Positions 1 through 6,683 of a stretch of DNA of 64,000 nt are shown one piece after another. Below the pieces are notes generated by a model. The model was not told the DNA's origin, did not search any database, and was given only the letters and a program-made list of their open reading frames with translations. Position numbers and translations under genes: made by a program. Within the stretch, counting starts at the first letter, position 1; every line of letters starts with the position of its first letter. Source of the DNA: Pedobacter rhizosphaerae (GTDB lineage Bacteria > Bacteroidota > Bacteroidia > Sphingobacteriales > Sphingobacteriaceae); assembly GCF_900111155.1 (NCBI RefSeq), contig NZ_FOGG01000002.1, positions 271,827-335,826 of the forward strand, in the 5' to 3' direction.

Positions 1-537
1 GGCGATTGGCGGGGTATTGTGGGTGGGAGCCAAACTACATTATTGGATATTAATAACGACGTAGGAAGCAATGATGCTTTCGGACTGATCGCTTATAGGG
101 TAAAAGGGAATGTTAATTTTCTGAATCCTTTTAATGGCAAAAACTATTTTGATAATTTATACGCTAAATATGGTAAAAAAGAACATTATGTAGAGTATGA
201 TAAAGAGGAAGTTCAGCGGGAATGGGAATATCTGCAAAACCGTGCAAAAAGGTGGGGTACCAAATCTTCAAGCTATATGCTGTTTCAATACAAATATAAT
301 GCTCAGGCACATCAGGAACTGATTGAAGCTATTATATGTAATGCGCAGGGAGAAGGTGTTTTTGCTGACTTAAAGAGCGATCCTGCTCAGTATCTATTGC
401 AGGTTTATAACGTAGGAATAAGAAATTTTGATGAAGCGGTATTTTTATTCGAAACTACCTTTAAAACCCAGATATCATCGACTGATAAAACTGCATTCCG
501 CCAAAACCTAAAATATCAGCAGGTACTTTGGGATTAA
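1..537 (+). CDS. Unrecognised protein, C-terminal part only
   Basis: The reading frame is open from the first base of the window, so this is the last 178 codons of a gene that begins upstream; the GTG at 19 is in frame but need not be the start. I do not recognise the family. The visible part is soluble, rich in Tyr, Asn and Gln, with no signal peptide, membrane segment or metal motif. No terminator hairpin follows. Being a coding gene is supported by the open frame and by codon use like its neighbours; the function is unknown. Confidence 0.6.
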   Translation, partial: GDWRGIVGGSQTTLLDINNDVGSNDAFGLIAYRVKGNVNFLNPFNGKNYFDNLYAKYGKKEHYVEYDKEEVQREWEYLQNRAKRWGTKSSSYMLFQYKYNAQAHQELIEAIICNAQGEGVFADLKSDPAQYLLQVYNVGIRNFDEAVFLFETTFKTQISSTDKTAFRQNLKYQQVLWD

Positions 538-836
538 GAAAATAAATGATGTTTAGGTAAAAAAGGCTAGTACTGTTCCTATCTTTCTATGCTTTAACTT
601 TTAATCCTTGGTCATGCTGAAAAATATCCATACCAGTAAATAAAAAATTATCAATTGCCAACAACTTTGATATGATTATATATTTCAACGATAGCAATAG
701 CTTTTAACTTCGGAGGACACCTAATTTTCAAAAAAGTTTTCCACATTCACTAAGTCCAAAGTTCTTTATTGTCTAAAAACATACTTTAAACTGTTTAAAC
801 CTATTTTTCACAACAAAGCACAAAAAAGTGCTTAAA
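538..836. other. Intergenic spacer without a recognisable gene
   Basis: About 300 AT-rich bases between the partial gene and the lat promoter. No open frame of useful length on either strand, no strong hairpin and no periodic repeat was seen. Confidence 0.5.
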
Positions 837-867
837 TTTTAAAATTAGGCACATTTTGTTAAATTTG
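837..867 (+). promoter_or_regulatory. Promoter of lat, Bacteroidota type
   Basis: TAAATTTG at 860-867 matches the -7 consensus TAnnTTTG of the Bacteroidota primary sigma factor, with TTTT at 837-840 in the -33 position after a 19-bp spacer. The implied transcript starts near 872, so the TTG at 856 that would lengthen the gene is inside the promoter. This fixes the start at ATG 889. Confidence 0.65.
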
Positions 868-888
868 GTTTATACCAAATCCCAGCTT

Positions 889-2220
889 ATGTATCAATTA
901 ACAGTACCTGCCGATCGCGTTAACGAATCCTTAAGTAAACATATTTTAGCAGATGGTTTCGACCTTACCTACGATATAGAAAGAAGCCAGGGGGCTTACA
1001 TCTACGATGCTAAATACAACAGAAATCTATTAGATTTTTTCACCTGCTTCGCATCTGTTCCATTAGGGTACAATCACCCCAAAATGGTGAACGATGAGGC
1101 CTTTAAAAAGAACTTGTTGGCCGCGGCAATGGCAAACCCATCAAACTCTGATGTTTATACCCAGCAGTACGCCCAGTTTGTTGAAACCTTTGGTAAAATT
1201 GGTATTCCAGATTATTTACCCCATGCTTTTTTTATTGCTGGCGGGGCATTAGCGGTAGAAAATGCAATTAAGGTAGCCATGGACTGGAAAGTGCAGAAAA
1301 ACTTTAGAAAGGGCTATACAGAAGAAAAGGGTTTTAAAGTACTGCATTTCGAAAAAGCCTTTCACGGCAGAACCGGGTATACCTTAAGCTTAACCAATAC
1401 CCTGCCCGATAAAACCAAATGGTACGCCAAGTTCGACTGGCCAAGGGTAAGCATTCCAGAGGTTAAATTCCCACTGCAAGGCAATAATTTAGCGCATGCA
1501 ATAAGCACCGAGGAAGCTTCTATTGCACAAATAAAACAAGCTTTTGCCGATAATAAAGATGATATCTGTGCCATCATCATCGAGCCAATTCAATCTGAAG
1601 GAGGAGATAACCACCTTCGCGAAGAGTTTTTAATCCAGTTAAAAACCCTTGCCGATGAAAACGAGGCCTTCCTGATTTACGATGAGGTTCAAACGGGCGT
1701 AGGTTTAACAGGTAAATTCTGGTGCCATCAGCATTTTAGCGAAAGGGCTCGTCCGGATATTGTAGCTTTTGGTAAAAAAATGCAGGTTTGCGGCATTTTG
1801 GTAGGCCACAAAGTCGATGAGATTGAAACCAACGTATTCAAGGTACCCAGTCGCATCAACTCTACCTGGGGAGGAAATTTAGTAGATATGGTTCGTTCTA
1901 CACAAATTCTTCAAATCATTGAAGAAGACCAGCTCTGCCATCAGGCAGCAAAAACCGGAGCGTACTTAAAGGAAAATTTGGATGGCCTCTCTCAAAAATT
2001 CGACCTCATGAGCAATGTACGAGGCAAAGGACTGCTTTGTTCCTTTGATTTCCCCAATAAAGATTTGAGAAATAAATTCATAGCTAAGGGATTAGAACAC
2101 AATGTGATGTTTTTGGGCTGTGGAAACCATACCATTAGGTTCCGCCCGGCACTGTGCATAGAGGAAAAACATATTGACGAAGGCCTGACGGTTATGGAAA
2201 AAATATTGCCTTTATTGTAG
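889..2220 (+). CDS. lat: L-lysine 6-transaminase (lysine epsilon-aminotransferase)
   Basis: PLP-dependent class III aminotransferase of 443 residues that moves the epsilon-amino group of L-lysine to 2-oxoglutarate, giving 2-aminoadipate 6-semialdehyde (cyclises to piperideine-6-carboxylate) and glutamate; cytoplasmic. Family marks are the N-terminal substrate region, FIAGGALAVENAIKVAMDWK, HGRTGYTLSLTNT, the cofactor Asp in IYDEVQTGVG, and the Schiff-base lysine in AFGKKMQVCG (about residue 297). Length is normal for LAT. ATG 889 was chosen over an upstream in-frame TTG because that codon lies in the promoter. The next gene starts 2 bases after the stop, suggesting cotranscription. The convergent neighbour is a glutaryl-CoA-dehydrogenase-like enzyme, which hints at lysine catabolism, although the intermediate steps are not in this window. 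Confidence 0.9.
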   Translation: MYQLTVPADRVNESLSKHILADGFDLTYDIERSQGAYIYDAKYNRNLLDFFTCFASVPLGYNHPKMVNDEAFKKNLLAAAMANPSNSDVYTQQYAQFVETFGKIGIPDYLPHAFFIAGGALAVENAIKVAMDWKVQKNFRKGYTEEKGFKVLHFEKAFHGRTGYTLSLTNTLPDKTKWYAKFDWPRVSIPEVKFPLQGNNLAHAISTEEASIAQIKQAFADNKDDICAIIIEPIQSEGGDNHLREEFLIQLKTLADENEAFLIYDEVQTGVGLTGKFWCHQHFSERARPDIVAFGKKMQVCGILVGHKVDEIETNVFKVPSRINSTWGGNLVDMVRSTQILQIIEEDQLCHQAAKTGAYLKENLDGLSQKFDLMSNVRGKGLLCSFDFPNKDLRNKFIAKGLEHNVMFLGCGNHTIRFRPALCIEEKHIDEGLTVMEKILPLL

Positions 2221-2222
2221 GC

Positions 2223-2624
2223 ATGAACAAAAAACCGATATTTTACACCCTCGTTGCCGCTATTTTAATATTGATATTCTTAATGATTAAAAGCAGCTTT
2301 AACCAACCTGGTGTTGAAGATATGAAAGCTGGTTTTAAGGAAGTATTAAAATACCGAAATGCCAATAATACTGGCCCTGTTCAGCGCATCTATGTGGTAA
2401 CGGTTAAAGATTCTATTTGGAAAGAACTTGAAGATTACGGTAACTTAATGCCTCATACGAAATATGGGAATACCAAAGTTTACTTTTTCATGGAACACAC
2501 TAACATCCCTCAATCATTACAACCGGGTGAGGTAAATTTTGATCCACAATTTAATTCCTCCTGCATAGCGCTTTATGAAAAAAGTGCCATGAGCCAGGTT
2601 GCGTTCAATAAACATCCGTTTTAG
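2223..2624 (+). CDS. Small membrane-anchored protein, function unknown
   Basis: 133 residues. Residues 6-23 form one hydrophobic segment (signal anchor or uncleaved signal), followed by about 110 residues that would face the periplasm. I recognise no domain; there is a single Cys near the C-terminus (NSSCIALYE) and the segment VQRIYVVTVKDSIWKEL looks like an ordered alpha/beta start. It begins 2 bases after the lat stop and is probably in the same transcript. Its stop codon lies at the beginning of a short heptamer repeat (2623-2650). A function related to lysine use is possible but rests only on position. Confidence 0.6.
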   Translation: MNKKPIFYTLVAAILILIFLMIKSSFNQPGVEDMKAGFKEVLKYRNANNTGPVQRIYVVTVKDSIWKELEDYGNLMPHTKYGNTKVYFFMEHTNIPQSLQPGEVNFDPQFNSSCIALYEKSAMSQVAFNKHPF

Positions 2625-2650
2625 CGGGAAGCGGGAAGCTAAAGGCTAAA
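2623..2650. repeat. Heptamer tandem repeat overlapping a stop codon
   Basis: Four consecutive 7-base units: AGCGGGA, AGCGGGA, AGCTAAA, GGCTAAA. The first unit overlaps the last two bases of the TAG stop at 2622-2624. It is one of several intergenic arrays with a 7-bp period in this window. Confidence 0.6.
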
Positions 2651-2717
2651 AACCAGACCTTTAATTTGTAGAGTCATCTTTAATCTGCGGGAAAAAAAAA
2701 TGAGTAACCAACACGCA

Positions 2718-4079
2718 TTACACAAAGGCCGAAAATCCAGTAATTGCTCTTCCAACAATTAAGGTGTTAATCTCTTTTGTTCCTTCGTAAGAATAAATGG
2801 CTTCAGCATCGGCTACGAACCTGGCTACATTATATTCTAACAAAATACCGTTTCCACCCATTACCTCACGCGCCTTGCTCACCACATCCCGCGTACGTAA
2901 CGAACAGAAAACCTTAGCCAAAGAAGCATGTTCATCTTTTAGCAAGCCCTGATCCTGTAACTGAGATAGTCGGTAACAAAGTGTTTGCATGGCCGTTAAA
3001 TTCGACAGCATTTCTACTAAATGATTCTGAATCAACTGAAAGGAAGCAATCGGCTTACCAAACTGCTTTCTGGTTCGGGTATAATCTAAGGCATTTTCAT
3101 AAGCCCCACGTGCGCAACCCACTGCCTGCCAGGCCACTCCTGCCCTTGTCATCTGTAGAACCTTAGCGGTATCTTTAAAAGAATTGGCATTTTGCAAACG
3201 ATCATGCTCTTCCACTTCGCAGTTGGTTAGCGTAATCAGGCCATTCTGCACAATCCGAAGTGCCATTTTATTCTGCATCTTCTCTACCGCAAAACCCGGG
3301 TTATCTTTTTTTACGATGAAGCCTTTCACTTCACTGCTATCCTCATCTCTTGCCCAAATCACTAAAATATCGGCAAAAGTGGCATTGCCAATCCATTTTT
3401 TCTGACCGTTTAAAACCCATTTATCGCCAACCTTTTTGCAGGTTGTAGTTAAACCTCCGGCAGCTGCCGAACCCACCTCAGGTTCGGTTAGACCAAATGC
3501 ACCAATAATTTTAAACTGCTGCATTAAGGGCAGCCACTGTTGCTTCTGTTCTTCCGATCCACATAAGTAAATGGATCCCATAGCCAAACCACTTTGCACG
3601 CCAAAAAAAGTAGAAATTGAGGTGTCTATGCGGGCCATTTCCATAGCTAAGATCCCCTCCATTAAATTAGATTTTCCCGGGCAGCCATAACCCTGATAAG
3701 TTAATCCACAGATATTAAGCTCCGCTAATTTTGGAATAATCTCAAAGGGAAATTCAGCTTTATTCCAATAATGGTTCACAATAGGCTTAACCTCCTTCTC
3801 CAAAAATGCCCTTACTTTCAATTGCAATTCACGGTCTTCATCCCTCAAGGCCTCGTCACCTAAATGATAAAAATCACCTTCAATAGGAGGAAGTTCTTTC
3901 TTCTTGCCCGATCCGCCCATCATTTTCATCATCCCCTGAATTTGCTTATCATCCAGGTTAGAAATGGTTTCGACCATTTTTGGAAGATCGACCTTTTTCG
4001 ATAAAGCTTCTAACTTACCGAAATCTACATGCTTAAAAAGTTGATACGCATTTTTGATTGAAGAAAATATATTCGCCAT
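2718..4079 (-). CDS. Acyl-CoA dehydrogenase, glutaryl-CoA dehydrogenase-like
   Basis: 453-residue flavoprotein of the acyl-CoA dehydrogenase superfamily. It matches the GCDH/ACX4 branch: FGLTEPEVGSAAAGG (FAD and substrate region), WIGNATFADILVIWARDE, TRTRKQFGKPIASFQLIQ, MGGNGILLEYNVAR, and at the C-terminus the catalytic Glu in YEGTKEIN followed by LIVGRAITGFSAF, close to the ending of human GCDH. Expected reaction: FAD-dependent alpha,beta-dehydrogenation, with decarboxylation if glutaryl-CoA is the substrate. An N-terminal extension of about 65 residues, with a Lys/Met-rich stretch (QGMMKMMGGSGKKKE), precedes the usual start and is odd for the family. It converges on lat, which suggests lysine breakdown. 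Substrate specificity cannot be decided from sequence alone. Confidence 0.8.
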   Translation of the reverse strand: MANIFSSIKNAYQLFKHVDFGKLEALSKKVDLPKMVETISNLDDKQIQGMMKMMGGSGKKKELPPIEGDFYHLGDEALRDEDRELQLKVRAFLEKEVKPIVNHYWNKAEFPFEIIPKLAELNICGLTYQGYGCPGKSNLMEGILAMEMARIDTSISTFFGVQSGLAMGSIYLCGSEEQKQQWLPLMQQFKIIGAFGLTEPEVGSAAAGGLTTTCKKVGDKWVLNGQKKWIGNATFADILVIWARDEDSSEVKGFIVKKDNPGFAVEKMQNKMALRIVQNGLITLTNCEVEEHDRLQNANSFKDTAKVLQMTRAGVAWQAVGCARGAYENALDYTRTRKQFGKPIASFQLIQNHLVEMLSNLTAMQTLCYRLSQLQDQGLLKDEHASLAKVFCSLRTRDVVSKAREVMGGNGILLEYNVARFVADAEAIYSYEGTKEINTLIVGRAITGFSAFV

Positions 4080-4242
4080 TATTATTCGTTTTTAGGGTAA
4101 CAAATAAGAGGCTATTTTGTTGGATGGGGCTTTGTTTTAACCGCATAGTGCACAAAGGGTAGGCACAGAGAGCGCAGAGTTGGTTTAAAATGAACCACCT
4201 TAGGCATCTTAGTTACCTCAGGTTTACATGACCTTAAATGGC

Positions 4243-4282
4243 TTACATGGTGAAATATAATGCGCTTATTCTTACCATGTAA
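4243..4282. repeat. Inverted repeat in a repeat-rich spacer
   Basis: TTACATGGT at 4243-4251 and ACCATGTAA at 4274-4282 form a 9-bp inverted repeat around 22 bases. It sits in the 640-bp spacer 4080-4719, which holds no credible gene. Confidence 0.4.
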
Positions 4283-4327
4283 TTACATTTTAGTTGCAAA
4301 TTTAATATGTCCTTAAATTCATTCTGC

Positions 4328-4727
4328 ACTCGCAACCCACAACTCATTTTAAATCACAAAGAACACCAAGATAGCGCACGGAGGACGCAAAGTTAGGATA
4401 CCTTAAAGCATTGAAGTGTGTAGGCACCTTGCCCCGCAACTCGCAACCAACAACATTAAAACTGGTGAGGCGATTAGGCGGTAAGCTGGTTAGGTGTCAT
4501 GCCCCATAACCCGGAACTCGCAACCCACAACTCATTTCAAACCCCAAAGAACACCAAGATAGCGCACGGAGGACGCAAAGTTAGGATACCTTAAAGCATT
4601 GAAGTGTGTAGACACCTTGCCCCGCAACTCGCAACCAACAGCATTAAAACTGATGAGGCGATTAGGCGGTAAGTTGGTTAGGTGTCATGTCCCATAACCC
4701 GGAACTCGCAACCCACAACTTATTTTA
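4328..4727. repeat. 188-bp tandem duplication with a partial third copy
   Basis: Two direct copies, 4328-4515 and 4516-4703, differ at only a few positions, and the first bases of a third copy (4704 to about 4727) run into the bshB1 stop codon. Each unit is a mosaic of short periodic tracts: 9-mers near its start (such as ATCACAAAG and AACACCAAG at 4353-4370), octamers (GGTGAGGC, GATTAGGC, GGTAAGCT, GGTTAGGT at 4464-4495 and again 188 bases later), and heptamers of form CNNAACY (4505-4532). It is not coding. Confidence 0.85.
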
Positions 4728-5436
4728 GATCAAACAAACTCTCCACCCCCAGCAGTTTCCTCGAAGTAAAGCCTTCGCCAAAAGTGGCACCAATACTCTT
4801 TCCAAATTCCCTGGCCCTGCCAATTACGCTTTCAAAGAAATCAGGAGAAGAAATATAGGTCTGCTGACCATCAACATCGGGATTGAAGAACTGGGTTTTA
4901 TAAGCCTGAATAGATTTGATTTTGGTATCCATATGATCGGTGATGTCAACAATAATATCAGGTTGAATATAGCTATCCTGAATAAATTGCAATAATAACC
5001 GTGGACGGTGGGCTTGCTGCGCTTCCCCACTCAATTCTGTTTTTATTTTTGGTAATCCAGATAAGAACACCGAATCATTTACCAAATCTCCTGCTCTACC
5101 ATGGTCAGGGTGGCGATCATGGAGGGCATTACTTAAAATAATTTCTGGTTGGTATTTGCGAATAGCCTTAATTACTTCCAAACGACTATGCTCGTCATTT
5201 TGAAAAAAACCATCTCTCAGGCGCAGATTTTCACGGGCATGAAGTCCGAGTATTTTTGCCGCATCTGCGGCCTCTTCATCACGTGTTTCTGCTGTACCAC
5301 GGGTACCCAGTTCGCCACGCGTTAAATCTACAATCCCTACTTTTTTGCCTAAGGCAATATGTTTTAAAATCGTTCCCGAACAGCAAAGTTCCGCATCATC
5401 GGGATGTACGGCTATAACTAAAATATCTAATTTCAT
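4720..5436 (-). CDS. bshB1: Bacillithiol biosynthesis deacetylase BshB1
   Basis: 238-residue zinc-dependent deacetylase of the PIG-L/LmbE family. It removes the acetyl group from GlcNAc-malate to give glucosaminyl-malate, the second step of bacillithiol synthesis in the cytoplasm. The metal motif HPDD is at residues 11-14 and a second ligand region NALHDRHPDHGRAGD at about 104-117; TRGELGTRGTAETRDEEA is typical of BshB1 and sets it apart from general LmbE proteins. It is the last gene of the operon DUF4294 / thiol peroxidase / bshB1, 9 bases after the peroxidase gene. No bshA or bshC is in the window. Its 3' end touches the 188-bp tandem repeat. Confidence 0.9.
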   Translation of the reverse strand: MKLDILVIAVHPDDAELCCSGTILKHIALGKKVGIVDLTRGELGTRGTAETRDEEAADAAKILGLHARENLRLRDGFFQNDEHSRLEVIKAIRKYQPEIILSNALHDRHPDHGRAGDLVNDSVFLSGLPKIKTELSGEAQQAHRPRLLLQFIQDSYIQPDIIVDITDHMDTKIKSIQAYKTQFFNPDVDGQQTYISSPDFFESVIGRAREFGKSIGATFGEGFTSRKLLGVESLFDLK

Positions 5437-5445
5437 TCTGAATTA

Positions 5446-5955
5446 TTATGCTTTTTCATCCAGCAAGCGCTGAATTTTCTTTTTGATTTTTCTGCTGAGT
5501 GGCTTAGTAAAGGGAAAGAAAAAATCCTGAATCTCTCCATTTCTATTCAGCAGATATTTATGAAAGTTCCATCTGGGTTTAGAACTGAGCTTACCGTTAA
5601 GTTTTTTATCACTTAAAAATTGATACAAAGGATGGATTTGATTACCCCGAATCATGATCTTATCAAATACCGGGAATTTTACGCCATGGTTAATCTCGCA
5701 AAACTGTTGAATGGCATCGCCGTTTAAAGGTTCCTGCTTACCGAAATCATCTGTTGGAAAGCCCAATATTTCAAAATCAGGATCCCCAATTTCATCCTTT
5801 AATTGTTGTAATTCTTTCAACTGAGGTGTAAAACCGCATTGTGATGCCGTGTTTACGATAAGAACAACTTTATTTCTATAGGCTGATAATGGTTGATCTT
5901 CACCATTAATTTTCTTAACCTTAAAGGAATAAATGTTAGGAATACTTCCCTTCAT
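5446..5955 (-). CDS. Glutathione peroxidase-family thiol peroxidase
   Basis: 169-residue cysteine peroxidase of the GPx fold, reducing hydroperoxides in the cytoplasm. The peroxidatic Cys is C40 in NTASQCGFT; Gln74 (FGKQEP), Trp130 and Asn131 (PRWNF) complete the usual tetrad. C86 (QQFCEI) is at the place of the resolving Cys in thioredoxin-dependent members. Unusual: the normally conserved PCNQF block reads PTDDF here, so that Cys is lost. It is encoded 3 bases after the DUF4294 gene and 9 bases before bshB1. This places a thiol peroxidase beside bacillithiol synthesis; whether the donor is thioredoxin or bacillithiol is not shown. Confidence 0.85.
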   Translation of the reverse strand: MKGSIPNIYSFKVKKINGEDQPLSAYRNKVVLIVNTASQCGFTPQLKELQQLKDEIGDPDFEILGFPTDDFGKQEPLNGDAIQQFCEINHGVKFPVFDKIMIRGNQIHPLYQFLSDKKLNGKLSSKPRWNFHKYLLNRNGEIQDFFFPFTKPLSRKIKKKIQRLLDEKA

Positions 5956-5958
5956 GAT

Positions 5959-6573
5959 TTATTGATAAAACCCCGAACTGCGTATAATCGACTCTATATC
6001 TCTATCTTCGCTCGGGCTGTATGTACTTTTTAAATTGTGTCCTACTACTCGGGCTACAATCTGATAAGAAAATGCTGCAAAACCGCCTTTGGTTTGTTTT
6101 ACAATATCGTAAGTGGTTCTACCCACCTCCCTATCAATGAGTTTAGTTAAAATTTGCCCCTGTGTAATGGTGAGTTCTTTTATCTCCCGGTTAAACATGT
6201 CTTTAATTTCTTTATCGCAGGCTTTAACCAGGGCTTTTTGTTCTTTCTTTTCTGCAGTTACCGCTAAATCGCGTTCTAACTGTTCATATCGCCTTTTAGC
6301 GAATAAGGCATAAGGCATTACCTTCAACACATTATATCTCAACCGATTAAAAGCAGCACGCTCTTGCGGCGACTTAAACAAGCGGGCAGCGTTAATGGTT
6401 ACATCCTGTAACTGCATCCAGGGAATCATCACCCCGTTATCGTTTGTAGAAGCTACTCTGATGGTGTCATTTTGACCTTTCTTAGGAAAAATTGGTGCCG
6501 CAGCCTCCTGCGCTTTTAGCGTGATGCTAAAAATCATTACAAAACACAGAAGAAAGAGCCCTTTAATTTTCAT
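5959..6573 (-). CDS. DUF4294 family exported protein
   Basis: 204 residues with a clear signal peptide (residues 1-21, ending LKAQ), so it is periplasmic or surface-located. The mature part matches the Bacteroidota-specific DUF4294 family: IPWMQLQDVTINAARLF, RLRYNVLKVMPYALFAKRRYEQLE, and a second helix-rich half with LTKLIDREVGRTTYDIVKQ. The family function is unknown. It is the first gene of a three-gene minus-strand operon with the peroxidase and bshB1 and lies head-to-head with rel, with its own promoter box at 6589-6596. Confidence 0.85.
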   Translation of the reverse strand: MKIKGLFLLCFVMIFSITLKAQEAAAPIFPKKGQNDTIRVASTNDNGVMIPWMQLQDVTINAARLFKSPQERAAFNRLRYNVLKVMPYALFAKRRYEQLERDLAVTAEKKEQKALVKACDKEIKDMFNREIKELTITQGQILTKLIDREVGRTTYDIVKQTKGGFAAFSYQIVARVVGHNLKSTYSPSEDRDIESIIRSSGFYQ

Positions 6574-6588
6574 AAATTTATACTTTTA

Positions 6589-6596
6589 CAAAGTTA
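6589..6596 (-). promoter_or_regulatory. Promoter -7 box for the DUF4294/bshB1 operon
   Basis: On the minus strand this reads TAACTTTG, a full match to TAnnTTTG, 15 bases before the DUF4294 start. I see no good -33 box. Confidence 0.5.
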
Positions 6597-6683
6597 GGTG
6601 TTATTTCATATATTAGTTGTTCAACAGAACTAATATAAGTTTTATTCATAAATAAGACACAAATTTTTACGCAAAAAATACAA

